From NCBI RefSeq assembly GCF_050231725.1, contig NZ_CP077172.1, positions 868,001 through 932,000 of the forward strand: a stretch of DNA of 64,000 bases, given 5' to 3'. The first letter of the stretch is position 1; each line of letters starts with the position of its first letter. Shown here piece by piece: positions 7,316-16,341 of this stretch. The notes below the pieces were generated by a model that saw nothing but the letters and a program-made list of their open reading frames with translations, made no database searches and had not been told where the DNA came from. This DNA comes from Fusobacterium nucleatum_L. Lineage in GTDB: Bacteria; Fusobacteriota; Fusobacteriia; Fusobacteriales; Fusobacteriaceae. A program made the position numbers and the translations under genes.

Positions 7316-9232
7316 CTATACTCTGAATTTTCTAAATGCCTTTCCTCCACCTTCATAAAATTTAGAGAAAAATTCTACATACATAAGTCTTGAAGTATGT
7401 ACATAAGCAGATAGGAAACTTAAAAATATATTAAATGATTGCCCAAATGCAAACACAACTACTCCAAGTATAATTCCAAGTATTCCTCCACCTACTAACA
7501 TTTTTACAATAATATTTATAGCAACTGCTATAAATCCTCCTGCTAAGCCCAATGCCATAAGCCTTAAATAAGAAACAAAATCTCCTATATATGAAGTAAT
7601 TCCATATAGAGAGTAGAGTCCTCCACCTATTCTTCCCACAAGAGTTTCTGCATCTCTTGCTCCAAAAGCAACAATTCCTAACATTCCTACAAGAGTACAT
7701 CCTAAAAGAATATTTTTAGTAAATTCAGTAAATCCGAATCTTCCTGCAAGAATAAGCATTATCAAACTTGCTAAAGTTAGATACCATAAAAAAACATCAT
7801 ATATAGCATCCATAAAACGCCCATTTTTTATTAGAATATACGCTTTAATAGCTAAGCCCATAACTAAATGAACTGCTCCAAATATTATAGAAAGTATTAA
7901 AATTGACATAAAGTCTTTTGATGAATCTAATACCTGTGTTGGTAATTTAATTAAGTCACCAAAGGCACTACCATATAATAGCCCCCATATCATAGTTGAA
8001 AAACTCAAAGCAAAGAAGAATTTAATAAATTTCCTAGTTGTTTCATTAAATTTTCCTAGCATTAGTACAATACCTGATACTAAACACAATATTAAACCGT
8101 AGGCAAAATCTGCCACCATCATTCCAAAGAATACCCAGTAAAATATTGATAATATTGCTGTAGGGTCGATTTCATTATATCTAGGTAACGCATACATTTG
8201 AGTTATAGAAGAGAATAAACCAGTTATTCCCGAATTTTTTAATAAAATAGGGACTTCTGGATTTTCTTTATCTACATCTGAAATTTCTAAATAACTATTT
8301 TTATTTGAAATTCTTGTGACAAGTTTTTGGAACTCATATTCCATATTTGCTGGAATATAGCCTTCTATAATATCTACAGTATCCGTCTTTTTAAAATTGG
8401 ATACAACTTTTTCTCTCTGTAGCAAGTTATCCAAATAAGTATCTTGAATCTTCAATTTTGGAATAATCTTTAAAAGTTGCTCTACCTCATTTTTGGACTT
8501 TTCCTCAAGTTTTTTAATTTCTTCTTCTCTTAATTTTATTTTTTCGTGCTCTTCTTCAAAACTTCCTTTAAAATTAAAGTCAAGTTCTGTAAAACTATGA
8601 GTTTTCAATTGATTTCTTATCTCTTTTTCTTCTGATTTCAAACCTAAAACCATTAAATTAAAAAGAGTTGAATCATGTGAAATTTCTTCAACATATACTT
8701 TATCAAAACCCTTTAAACTTTCCTTTAAACTTTCAAGACTTTTTCTTGGTATAGTTCCGAAAAATAGTTTTGTTGTCTTAAAAGACTTCAAATTTTCAAG
8801 TGGTTCTTTTATATTTCGCCAGTTATCTATTTCCTTTTCTCTAATTTCTAAGTTTAGAAGTTCTTCTTTATTAGCTTCTATTTCTTTACTTATTCTATCC
8901 AAAGTTTCGTAATCTTTATTAAAATCATATTTATCCGCTTGTTGCTCTATTTGTACTAAAAGCAGTTGTTCAGTGGAGTTGTTTGAAATTTCTTCCTTAG
9001 TTTCCTTAGGAAAAAATTTTAAAAAATAATTTATCATCCACTTAACTTTTTGACTTTTTTCTTTAAGTAGACTAATATTTTCAGGAATTTGAATTTCTTT
9101 TAAATCTTCATTTTCCTCATCTGTTGTTTTAACAAAATGCACATAATCAAATTTCTGTAGTTCTTTCAATAAAGGCTTTCTATCTTTTTCAAGAGCAAAT
9201 AATTTAAACTTTTTCATTTTAACTATTGCCAT
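7316..9232 (-). CDS. ntpI: V-type ATP synthase subunit I (membrane stator a)
   Basis: This is the stator subunit that forms the ion half-channels, 638 residues. Residues 1 to about 330 are a soluble, coiled-coil-rich arm that contacts the peripheral stalks. The C-terminal half has about eight membrane helices, with the conserved YALPRYNEIDPTAILSIFY and SYLRLMALGLAGGFIA segments, the latter holding the arginine facing the c-ring carboxylate. The start MAIVKMKKFKLF is typical of the family and overlaps subunit G by 14 bases. No ribosome site is visible, so translation is probably coupled. Confidence 0.95.
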   Translation of the reverse strand: MAIVKMKKFKLFALEKDRKPLLKELQKFDYVHFVKTTDEENEDLKEIQIPENISLLKEKSQKVKWMINYFLKFFPKETKEEISNNSTEQLLLVQIEQQADKYDFNKDYETLDRISKEIEANKEELLNLEIREKEIDNWRNIKEPLENLKSFKTTKLFFGTIPRKSLESLKESLKGFDKVYVEEISHDSTLFNLMVLGLKSEEKEIRNQLKTHSFTELDFNFKGSFEEEHEKIKLREEEIKKLEEKSKNEVEQLLKIIPKLKIQDTYLDNLLQREKVVSNFKKTDTVDIIEGYIPANMEYEFQKLVTRISNKNSYLEISDVDKENPEVPILLKNSGITGLFSSITQMYALPRYNEIDPTAILSIFYWVFFGMMVADFAYGLILCLVSGIVLMLGKFNETTRKFIKFFFALSFSTMIWGLLYGSAFGDLIKLPTQVLDSSKDFMSILILSIIFGAVHLVMGLAIKAYILIKNGRFMDAIYDVFLWYLTLASLIMLILAGRFGFTEFTKNILLGCTLVGMLGIVAFGARDAETLVGRIGGGLYSLYGITSYIGDFVSYLRLMALGLAGGFIAVAINIIVKMLVGGGILGIILGVVVFAFGQSFNIFLSFLSAYVHTSRLMYVEFFSKFYEGGGKAFRKFRV

Positions 9233-9545
9233 TTGAATTCACTATCCTTTCTACAATTAAATCAACCATAGAGCTGAGTTTTCCCTCATCTATTTCCTTA
9301 ATAGAGGAAACTTCTCTCTCTGCTTCTTCAAATATAGGAACAGCAATAGCCTCTCCTTCTTTCTTATATTTAAGTTTCAATTCTTCTGCTTCCTTTTTAG
9401 CATTTGTTATTGCCTCATCGTAGGATTTTTTTATTTTTTCTTTTGCCTCTTTTTTTAAAATTAAAACCTCTTTATGAGCATTTTCTAATATTTCTTTTGC
9501 CTTTAATTCTGCATCTTTAACTTTTAGTATAGCATCAGTAGCCAA
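9219..9545 (-). CDS. ntpF: V-type ATP synthase subunit G/H (peripheral stalk)
   Basis: This short peripheral-stalk coiled coil is the first gene of the operon and partners subunit E. It is almost entirely a charged helix (KVKDAELKAKEILENAHKE and onward). Start choice: a strong GGAGGTGAT ribosome site lies at normal spacing only for the TTG at 9543-9545 (108 residues). The in-frame ATGs at 9551 and 9560 sit two bases after, or upstream of, that site. A reading from 9560 would be 113 residues. The gene order G/H-I-K-E-C-F-A-B-D equals that of the E. hirae ntp operon. Confidence 0.85.
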   Translation of the reverse strand: MATDAILKVKDAELKAKEILENAHKEVLILKKEAKEKIKKSYDEAITNAKKEAEELKLKYKKEGEAIAVPIFEEAEREVSSIKEIDEGKLSSMVDLIVERIVNSNGNS

Positions 9546-9610
9546 GTTCATCACCTCCATAACTTTTATATATAGTTTTTTAATTATGTAGAAATATTCT
9601 TTATGGTCAT

Positions 9611-9639
9611 ATTATACTACTAATATCGAAAAATAAAAA
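9611..9639 (-). promoter_or_regulatory. Possible ntp operon promoter
   Basis: A perfect minus-strand -10 TATAAT (9611-9616) lies about 65 bases before the first ntp start. The hexamer 17 bases upstream is only TTTTTA, so the -35 is poor. It is the best promoter candidate in the gap between tenI and the ATPase operon. Confidence 0.45.
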
Positions 9640-9712
9640 TAAAAAAATTGTTTTTTATCTTATACATCTAAAAAAAGTATTATATTTCAATTATAATACA
9701 TAGATATTTTTT

Positions 9713-10333
9713 TTAGTGATTCATTAAACTTGACATCATACATACTCCAAAAGCTCCTCTTTCTATAACAGATTGAGAATTTTTTTCATCTATTCCCCCT
9801 ATTGCAAATACTGGAATAGTTAGTATAGATGACAGTTTTTTAATAAAATTTAATCCTCTTGGTTCTAATCCTTTTTTGCAATCTGTCTCAAATATATGTC
9901 CTGCAACCACATAAGTTGCTCCTAAAGTCTCGACTTCCTTTGCTTCCTCAAGACTGTGAATAGAAACTCCTATTCTTTTATATTTTTTTATAAGTTCTTC
10001 CCTCATATTCTTATTTAAAGATTTAAAACTATCGTAACTTAAATGAAGCCCCTCAATTTTATATTTCTTATCTAGCTTTAAATCATAATTTTGATGTAAA
10101 ATTAAATCTATCCTATATTTTTTACAAATAGGATAGATTTTTTCTAACAAATTTAAATATTCATTTTTATTTAAATCTTTTTCTCTTAAAGTGAGTGCAA
10201 CAATCTCAAAATTTTTTAAAATTATTTTTTTCTCATAAGTTGAAAAAATTTTTTCAATTTGCCTTTCAAGATTTTCATTTTCACATAATTTTCTATTAGT
10301 AATGATATTTAATTTTATCTTATTTTCTTTCAT
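9713..10333 (-). CDS. tenI: Thiazole tautomerase TenI
   Basis: This is a ThiE-like TIM-barrel protein of 206 residues. It carries the TenI signature GHIFETDCKKGLEPRG (about residues 150-165) where ThiE has GxGxxFxTxTK, and a His in SIHS consistent with the tautomerase site. TenI aromatises the thiazole product of ThiG. It is the last gene of the thi operon, 2 bases after thiH. The presence of a separate ThiE at 14389-15009 supports a distinct role. Many databases would label it a second thiamine-phosphate synthase; the motif makes TenI the better call. Confidence 0.85.
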   Translation of the reverse strand: MKENKIKLNIITNRKLCENENLERQIEKIFSTYEKKIILKNFEIVALTLREKDLNKNEYLNLLEKIYPICKKYRIDLILHQNYDLKLDKKYKIEGLHLSYDSFKSLNKNMREELIKKYKRIGVSIHSLEEAKEVETLGATYVVAGHIFETDCKKGLEPRGLNFIKKLSSILTIPVFAIGGIDEKNSQSVIERGAFGVCMMSSLMNH

Positions 10334-10335
10334 AA

Positions 10336-11466
10336 CTAATCCTTTAAATAAATATAGTCATTCATCACAGGTTGTAAATCTTCATTTTTTATCTTTTCAA
10401 ATATTTCAGCTACTGTTCTTTTATCTGCTATTTCAAACTGCTCATCACCTTTTTTATTTGAACATTCGGTATGTGCACCTATTCCTGTGTCCACTCCTGC
10501 TGAAATTTTTGTAGCAGCTATTTTTATAATATTGTCTCTAAAAATAGGATTTTCCCTTGTAGATATTGTTATATTAGCAAAGGGTAAAAACAATCTATAT
10601 GCACATATAATTTGAAATAACTCTTTTTCATTAACAATTTCTTTTTCTATTTTTAGATTATTAATAACAGGTCTTAATCTTGGGCAAGAAATAGAAATTT
10701 CTGAATGAGGGTATTTTTGTTGCAATAAATAGGCATGATAGCCAGTTGAAAAAGCATCTTTTCTAAAATCATCTAGTCCTAACAATGCTCCAAAAGCAAC
10801 TCCTCTCATTCCTCCCATTAAAGCTCTTTCTTGTGAATTAAATCTATATGAAAAAACTTTTTTATTTCCTTCTAAATGTAGTTTTTTATATTTTTCATTG
10901 TTATATGTTTCTTGAAAAATCGTTACATAGTCTGTACCACAAGAATTTAGATACTCATAATCTTTTACATTAACTGGATATATTTCAATTCCTACATTAT
11001 TAAAATACTTCCTAGCTAATTTACAAGCTTCCCCTATATATTCAATATTAGAGTATCTTTCACTTTCTCCTGTAAGTATAAGAATTTCTTCCAAACCTGT
11101 TTTTGCTATTTCTTTTAATTCAGTTTCTATTTGCTCAAAATCTAGTCTTGCTCTTTTTATCTTATTATGTGAATTAAAACCACAATAAACACAGTAGTTA
11201 TCACAATAATTAGAAATATATAATGGAGTAAAGATGTACACAGAATTTCCAAAATATCTTTCTCTAAGTAATTTTGCTTTCTGTGCCATTTCCTCAAGAT
11301 AATTTATAGCTTTTGGAGATAAAAGAGCTTGAAAATCTCTTACTGATAGATAATCTTTATTTAAAGTTTCTTTTATATCTTCATCTGTAAAAGAATTATA
11401 GTTATAAGTATTCATTTCACCTATTACTATATCCATAATATCTGAATTAATATTTTCTAATTCCAT
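10336..11466 (-). CDS. thiH: 2-iminoacetate synthase ThiH
   Basis: This radical-SAM enzyme cleaves tyrosine to dehydroglycine for thiazole synthesis in anaerobes (aerobes use ThiO instead). The 376 residues match the family. The cluster motif CDNYCVYCGF (CX3CX2C, near residue 90) is intact. The start codon overlaps the stop of thiG within TAATG, with GAGGTGG upstream, so the pair is translationally coupled. Confidence 0.95.
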   Translation of the reverse strand: MELENINSDIMDIVIGEMNTYNYNSFTDEDIKETLNKDYLSVRDFQALLSPKAINYLEEMAQKAKLLRERYFGNSVYIFTPLYISNYCDNYCVYCGFNSHNKIKRARLDFEQIETELKEIAKTGLEEILILTGESERYSNIEYIGEACKLARKYFNNVGIEIYPVNVKDYEYLNSCGTDYVTIFQETYNNEKYKKLHLEGNKKVFSYRFNSQERALMGGMRGVAFGALLGLDDFRKDAFSTGYHAYLLQQKYPHSEISISCPRLRPVINNLKIEKEIVNEKELFQIICAYRLFLPFANITISTRENPIFRDNIIKIAATKISAGVDTGIGAHTECSNKKGDEQFEIADKRTVAEIFEKIKNEDLQPVMNDYIYLKD

Positions 11467-12239
11467 TAGTCCACCTCATTTAAAAAGCCAGTAAGTGGTG
11501 ATGAAGCAGAGGCACCCTTTTCTAAAACTCTACCCAATTTTGCAAGATAGGCATCTCTACCTGCTTGTATTGCGTACTTAAAAGCTCTTGCCATTCTTGG
11601 AATATCATTTGCAGTTGCTATTGCTGTATTAGCCATAATTGCACTTACTCCCATTTCCATTGCTTCACAGGCTTGAGAAGGCTTTCCTATACCTGCATCA
11701 ACTATTATTGGTAAATCTATCTCATCTATTAAAATTTGAATAAATTCCTTTGTTATTAGTCCCCTATTAGAGCCTATTGGTGCTCCAAGTGGCATAATAC
11801 AACTTGCTCCTGCGTCTCTTAAAGCTCTCGCAACATTTAAATCTGGATACATATATGGCAGCACAATAAAGCCTTCTTTTGCCAATATTTCAGTTGCCTT
11901 TATAGTTTCATAGTTATCTGGTAAAAGATATTTACTATCTTTTATTACCTCTATTTTAATAAAATCTCCCTGAGTACATTCTCTTGCAAGTCTTGCTATT
12001 TTCACTGCTTCTTCTGCATTTCTCGCACCAGAAGTATTAGGAAGTAAAGTTACATTCTTAGGAATATAATCTAAAATATTTTCTTGAACTCCACTGACAG
12101 CTCTTCTCATTGCAACAGTTACTATCTCTGCTCCTGCATAATTAATAGCACTGTTTATTAATTCATTTGAATACTTACCTGAACCAAGAATAAATCTTGA
12201 ATTAAATTCTTTATTTCCAAGTTTAAAACTATCTTTCAT
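11466..12239 (-). CDS. thiG: Thiazole synthase ThiG
   Basis: This enzyme condenses deoxyxylulose phosphate, ThiS-thiocarboxylate and dehydroglycine into thiazole phosphate. The 257-residue TIM barrel has the family N-terminus (KLGNKEFNSRFILGSGKY), VTVAMRR and the phosphate-binding GIGKPSQACEAMEMG region near residue 185. It starts immediately after thiF with AAGGAG upstream and ends overlapping thiH. Confidence 0.96.
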   Translation of the reverse strand: MKDSFKLGNKEFNSRFILGSGKYSNELINSAINYAGAEIVTVAMRRAVSGVQENILDYIPKNVTLLPNTSGARNAEEAVKIARLARECTQGDFIKIEVIKDSKYLLPDNYETIKATEILAKEGFIVLPYMYPDLNVARALRDAGASCIMPLGAPIGSNRGLITKEFIQILIDEIDLPIIVDAGIGKPSQACEAMEMGVSAIMANTAIATANDIPRMARAFKYAIQAGRDAYLAKLGRVLEKGASASSPLTGFLNEVD

Positions 12240-12860
12240 TTATTCTCCTTTTTCTCCCAATATCAATCTTAAAACTATATTGGCTTGGTGGGCAGCACAA
12301 AGCATAACTCTTGTTGACATAATACCTAAATATTCTTCACAATCAGAATAATTATCTCCTATCAAATAAAAATTATCCTTAATTTTTCTAGTAATTATTT
12401 CATTAGCTGAGCCTAAACCTGCCATTCCAGAAGCAGATACAACTATTTTATTTTTATTTATTAGCAATTCTTCTATTGCCATAGCTTTTGTTTCAGCCCT
12501 ATCAAAAGCTTCTACAACAATTTCAACATCTCCAACTACAGAACATATATTTTCTCTATCTACTTTTATATCCAAGACTTCAACTTCTACAAAAGGATTA
12601 ATTTCTTTTATAATGGTTTTCATTGCTTCAGTTTTTTTCATTCCTATATGAGATATTCTATATTGTTGTCTATTCAAATTACTTGCTTCAACCACATCAA
12701 AATCTATTAATTTTAAATAGCCTATTCCTGCTCTTGCAAGTAAAACAGCTACATTAGAGCCTAAGCCACCCAAGCCTAAAATACAAACTTTTACTTTCTT
12801 TAATTTTTTAGCCATACCTTTTACATTTTTTTTAAGTAAATCTTCTTCTTTTAAGTCCAT
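12240..12860 (-). CDS. thiF: ThiS adenylyltransferase ThiF (short form)
   Basis: This is an E1-like enzyme that adenylates the C-terminal glycine of ThiS. The nucleotide site GLGGLGSNVAVLLARAG (about residue 29) and the NRQQY motif are present. At 206 residues it is shorter than E. coli ThiF, matching the compact form common in clostridia. The usual paired zinc CxxC motifs are not evident, which is a feature of that subfamily. Its ribosome site is formed by the last codons of thiS. Confidence 0.92.
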   Translation of the reverse strand: MDLKEEDLLKKNVKGMAKKLKKVKVCILGLGGLGSNVAVLLARAGIGYLKLIDFDVVEASNLNRQQYRISHIGMKKTEAMKTIIKEINPFVEVEVLDIKVDRENICSVVGDVEIVVEAFDRAETKAMAIEELLINKNKIVVSASGMAGLGSANEIITRKIKDNFYLIGDNYSDCEEYLGIMSTRVMLCAAHQANIVLRLILGEKGE

Positions 12861-12863
12861 ATC

Positions 12864-13058
12864 TTAGCCTCCACCAACAAAACACACAATTTCTATCTTA
12901 TCAGTATTTTTTATATTAATTTTTTCAAAATCTGCTTTTTTTACTATATTTCCATTGTAATCAATGACAACTCTATCCACTCTATATTTATTTTTTATTA
13001 AATAATATAGCAAATTAACATCGTTAATTTCTTCATACTTTCCATTGATTTCTGCCAT
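12864..13058 (-). CDS. thiS: Sulfur carrier protein ThiS
   Basis: This is a 64-residue ubiquitin-fold carrier that ends in ...CFVGGG. The terminal Gly-Gly is adenylated by ThiF and then carries the thiazole sulfur as a thiocarboxylate. It starts with AGGAG upstream, 12 bases after thiC, and its final codons supply the GGAGG of thiF. Confidence 0.93.
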   Translation of the reverse strand: MAEINGKYEEINDVNLLYYLIKNKYRVDRVVIDYNGNIVKKADFEKINIKNTDKIEIVCFVGGG

Positions 13059-13070
13059 TTCTACTCCTAA

Positions 13071-14371
13071 TTATTTTAAAATATTTACATCTTCACCTAA
13101 CATCACTTTTTTCATAGTTCTCATAGAACACATTTTCCCACACATAGTACAAGTATCTTCATTTTCAGGAGTAGATTCTTTTCTATATCTTCTAGCTTTT
13201 TCTTCATCTATTGCCTCTGAGAACATTCCTTCCCAATCTATATCTGCTCTATATTTTGCCATTCTATTATCCCAATCTATAGCCTTTGGAACTTTTTTAC
13301 TGATGTCAGCTGCATGAGCTGCAATACGAGAGGCAATTATCCCTTCTTTCATATCATCTAAGTTTGGCAATCTTAAATGTTCAGCCGGTGTTACATAACA
13401 AAGGAAATCAACTCCAGCAGCTGCTGCTATTGCTCCACCAATAGCTGAAGGATATGGTCGTAGCCTGGGGCAATATCTGTTACCAATGGTCCTAATACAT
13501 AGAAAGGGGCATTGTGACAAAGTTTCTTTTCCAATTTCACATTTGCTTCAATTTCATCTATTGCCATATGTCCTGGTCCCTCAATTATTATTTGTACATT
13601 TCTTTTCCAAGCTCTTTTTGTTAATTCTCCCAATGTTATTAGCTCTTTTATTTGACAGGCATCTGTTGCATCATTTAGACAACCTGGTCTTAGTGCATCT
13701 CCTAAACTTATTATCATATCATATTCTTCACATATATCAAGAAGTTTATCAAAGTTTTCATAGAAAGGATTTTCTGCTTTGTTAAGTTCCATCCAAGCAT
13801 ACATAAGAGAACCTCCTCTTGAAACAATATTAGTTATTCTTTCGTTTCTTTTAAAAAGTTCAACTGCTTCTCTATTTAGTCCTGCATGTATAGTAACAAA
13901 ATCTACTCCATCTTCTGCGTGTTTTCTTACTACATCTAAAAATTCTTCTGCCTTTATATCTTTTAATTCCTTATCATAGAAACCTATGGCATCATAAACA
14001 GGAACAGTTCCAACCATAGCAGTAGACATAGCAATTAATTTTTTTCTAAATTCTTCTGTCTTACCAAAAGAACTCAAATCCATTATTGCATCTGCCTTCA
14101 TATCTATGGCAACCTTTACTTTTTCCAATTCCTTATCCACATCAGGACAATCTTTTGAAATTCCTAAATTTACATTTATTTTTGTAGATAAACCTGTTCC
14201 AACTCCCTTTGCTAAAAGAGAACTATGATTTTTATTAGCAGGAATAACAATCTCTCCTTTTGCCACTCTTTCCATTAAAACCTTCTCATCCATAAACTCA
14301 CTTTCTGCAATACTTTTCATTTCCTTTGTTAAAATTCCTTTTTTAGCAGCTTCCATTTGTGTTTTATACAT
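13071..14371 (-). pseudogene. thiC: Phosphomethylpyrimidine synthase ThiC, frameshifted
   Basis: ThiC is the radical-SAM enzyme that turns aminoimidazole ribotide into HMP phosphate. The reading frame is broken. The N-terminal part (14371 to about 13451) runs to ...APGYDHI and then shifts into LQLLVEQ-stop. The rest continues in another frame as SAIGGAIAAAAGVDF to 13071. The family sequence here is GYDHITSAIGG; removing one base between 13450 and 13451 explains the shift, and restoring it gives 433 residues, the normal length. The C-terminal cluster cysteines survive as CTMCGKMC. The start is the ATG at 14371, nine bases after GGGAG, rather than the one at 14380. It is either a true lesion or a sequencing error. 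Confidence 0.9.
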
Positions 14372-14388
14372 ATTAACCATCTCCCTAT

Positions 14389-15009
14389 TTAATTAAAATT
14401 TTTTAACATAAGCTCTACTACTTTTTTACAATCTTTTTCTGATAATATCCCTGACACTGAACATATACCTTGTAAACCTATATTTTTTAAACTACCCACA
14501 TTATTGATATTTATTCCTCCTATTGCAAAAACTGGAATTTTTATGCTATTTACTATCTCTTTTAAATCTTCTACCTCTAATTTTTTGGCATTATCTTTTG
14601 TGCTTGTTCCAAAAATAGCTCCACTTCCTATATAGTCTGCTCCTGATAGCTCTGCTCTTTTAGCTTCTTCCACATTTCTTGCTGTTGCTCCAATTAAAAA
14701 TTTATCCTTTAGTATCTCCCTTGCTTTTTCTATTGGCATATCTGATTGTCCTAAATGAACTCCATCTGCTTCAACAGCCTGTGCTATATCCAATCTGTCA
14801 TTTATAATGAATAGGACTCCGTAGCTTTTACAGATTTTTTTTACTTTTAAAGCCTTCTCATAGAAATCTTTTGTAGAAATATTTTTTTCTCTTAACTGAA
14901 CTATCCCAGTTCCACCCTTTATAGCTTCTTCTATACACTTATATAAATCTTTCCCATTACAAGCTTTTTCATCAGTAACTAAATAAATTTTACAGTCCTT
15001 TAAGTCCAT
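14389..15009 (-). CDS. thiE: Thiamine-phosphate synthase ThiE
   Basis: This enzyme joins HMP pyrophosphate and thiazole phosphate into thiamine phosphate. The 206-residue TIM barrel shows QLREK (near residue 38), INDR, DGVHLGQSD and the phosphate-binding GSGAIFGTSTK motif. It sits between thiD and thiC in the riboswitch-controlled operon, with AAGGGG upstream of its ATG. Confidence 0.95.
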   Translation of the reverse strand: MDLKDCKIYLVTDEKACNGKDLYKCIEEAIKGGTGIVQLREKNISTKDFYEKALKVKKICKSYGVLFIINDRLDIAQAVEADGVHLGQSDMPIEKAREILKDKFLIGATARNVEEAKRAELSGADYIGSGAIFGTSTKDNAKKLEVEDLKEIVNSIKIPVFAIGGININNVGSLKNIGLQGICSVSGILSEKDCKKVVELMLKNFN

Positions 15010-15018
15010 ATATTCCCC

Positions 15019-15852
15019 TTAATAAAGTTTTTCTATATCAATATTTTTATATATCTCTCCCATTTGATTTACTGTCCCAGCTATTTCTCCAAAATCTATT
15101 GAATTTTTTATTGAACATAGAACGAAATTTTTAGCTTTCTTAACTGAGTCCAACATAGAATAGCCCTTGGCTAAATTAGAGGCAATAGCTGAAGATAAAC
15201 TGCAACCTGTTCCATGAGTATTGTTACTAGAAATTTTCTCTCCTTCTAAAATATGTGTTTCATCTTTGTTCATAAGGATATCCACTGCACTATTTGAAAG
15301 ATGCCCTCCTTTTATTAACACCCACTTTTTAGTAAAATCAGCAATTATCTTTCCATAGATTTGCATTTTTTCTATATTATCAATAGTTTCTATATTTTCA
15401 TTATTTAAAATTATTTTTACTATTTCTTTTGTTTCATCTAAATTAGGTGTTATTATATCTACTATCTTAAATAATTTTTTTACTAAAAAAACTTTTGTTT
15501 CATCTCTTATTAAAGACTTTCCACTTGTAGATATCATTACAGGGTCAAGAACTATATTCTGTGCCTTGTATTTTAATAATTCATCATATATTACTTCTCC
15601 ATTTTCTTTACTATTTATCATTCCAATTTTTACAGCTGAGACTTTTATAACATCAAATATTGCTTCTAGTTGATTTCTTAACATCTCTATTGAAACATCC
15701 TCAAGCATTTTCACTTTCTCTGAATTCTGGGCAGTTAAACTTGTAATAACTGTCATGCCATAAACTCCATTGGCAACAAAAGTTTTTAAATCAGCTTGCA
15801 TCCCTGCTCCTGCACTACAATCCGAACCTGCTATCGACAACACATTTTTCAT
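15019..15852 (-). CDS. thiD: HMP/HMP-phosphate kinase ThiD
   Basis: This is a ribokinase-like enzyme making HMP pyrophosphate, 277 residues. N-terminal SIAGSDCSAGAGMQADLKTF binds substrate, and NTHGTGCSLSSAIASNLAKG near residue 210 is the anion hole, cited by its G-T-G-C core. I start at the ATG at 15852 with GGAGG upstream. A longer in-frame reading from 15948 would run through the riboswitch and its terminator and is not real. It is the first gene of the thi operon. Confidence 0.95.
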   Translation of the reverse strand: MKNVLSIAGSDCSAGAGMQADLKTFVANGVYGMTVITSLTAQNSEKVKMLEDVSIEMLRNQLEAIFDVIKVSAVKIGMINSKENGEVIYDELLKYKAQNIVLDPVMISTSGKSLIRDETKVFLVKKLFKIVDIITPNLDETKEIVKIILNNENIETIDNIEKMQIYGKIIADFTKKWVLIKGGHLSNSAVDILMNKDETHILEGEKISSNNTHGTGCSLSSAIASNLAKGYSMLDSVKKAKNFVLCSIKNSIDFGEIAGTVNQMGEIYKNIDIEKLY

Positions 15853-15873
15853 ATTTTCCTCCAAGAATAAAAA

Positions 15874-15900
15874 AAGCATATACCCAATTTGTATATGCTT
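15874..15900 (-). terminator. Riboswitch-controlled intrinsic terminator
   Basis: Minus-strand stem AAGCATATAC/GTATATGCTT with a 7-base loop is followed by a run of T. It lies between the TPP aptamer and the thiD ribosome site, as expected for ligand-induced transcription termination. Confidence 0.88.
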
Positions 15901-15914
15901 TGTAATTAAAAAAC

Positions 15915-16015
15915 AAACTCTCTTACTTCCTACGTTGGCATTACCCAAATCAGGTCAAAAGGTCAAGGCTCACATCCTTTTCTCAGTCAATTTATTGACT
16001 CCCTTGTAACTAGTT
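15915..16015 (-). promoter_or_regulatory. TPP riboswitch (THI element)
   Basis: The minus strand carries the THI-box landmarks: CTGAGA in the pyrimidine-sensing arm, then GACCTGATTTGGGTAATGCC and CGTAGGAAGT in the pyrophosphate arm. The outer ends ACTAGTTAC and GTAAGAGAGT can pair as P1. The terminator follows directly downstream, so high thiamine pyrophosphate should switch the operon off. Confidence 0.95.
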
Positions 16016-16049
16016 TTTACTATTCAATTTTATTTTCTTTACATTTGCT

Positions 16050-16078
16050 ATGATAACATACATTTTATTTTTATTCAA
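16050..16078 (-). promoter_or_regulatory. Promoter of the thi operon
   Basis: Minus-strand TTGAAT (16073-16078), 17-base spacer, TATCAT (16050-16055). Transcription would start near 16043, about 30 bases before the aptamer. Confidence 0.6.
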
Positions 16079-16087
16079 TAAATAAAA

Positions 16088-16109
16088 AACTAGAAATTTC
16101 TTTCTAGTT
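16088..16109 (-). terminator. Terminator of the Pro-Gln tRNA unit
   Basis: Minus-strand stem AACTAGAAA/TTTCTAGTT with a four-base loop is followed by a T-rich run, 14 bases after the tRNA-Gln 3' end. Confidence 0.85.
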
Positions 16110-16122
16110 GAATTTTTTATTA

Positions 16123-16197
16123 TGGCTGGGGTGGCTGGATTCGAACCAACGCATAACGGAGTCAAAGTCCGTTGCCTTACCGCTTGGCGACACCCCA
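16123..16197 (-). tRNA. tRNA-Gln (TTG)
   Basis: Minus-strand cloverleaf with a TGGGGTG/CACCCCA acceptor, anticodon loop CTTTGAC (TTG), T-loop TTCGAAT and encoded CCA. A second copy is at 31160-31234. Confidence 0.95.
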
Positions 16198-16202
16198 AGA
16201 AA

Positions 16203-16279
16203 TGGTCGGAATAGCAAGATTTGAACTTGCGGCCCCCTGCTCCCAAGGCAGGTGCGCTACCGGGCTGCGCTATATTCCG
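16203..16279 (-). tRNA. tRNA-Pro (TGG)
   Basis: Minus-strand cloverleaf with CGGAATA/TATTCCG acceptor, TTGGGAG anticodon loop (TGG) and encoded CCA. It differs from the copy at 31620-31696 at two positions (D-arm and T-loop). Confidence 0.95.
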
Positions 16280-16296
16280 TCCTAAAATACTTTATA

Positions 16297-16325
16297 AGTC
16301 TATCATATATAAATACTATTGTCAA
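16297..16325 (-). promoter_or_regulatory. Promoter of the Pro-Gln tRNA unit
   Basis: Minus-strand TTGACA (16320-16325), 17-base spacer, TAGACT (16297-16302), about 18 bases before tRNA-Pro. Confidence 0.75.
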
Positions 16326-16341
16326 ATACTTTTTAATTTTT

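Noticed and set aside
13071..13520. Separate gene for the C-terminal part of ThiC
   Set aside because: The first 25 or so codons are out-of-frame thiC sequence, and the proposed start has no role; both parts are one frameshifted gene.
15853..15948. 32-codon N-terminal extension of ThiD
   Set aside because: It is encoded by the riboswitch aptamer edge and terminator; the family start and GGAGG are at 15852.
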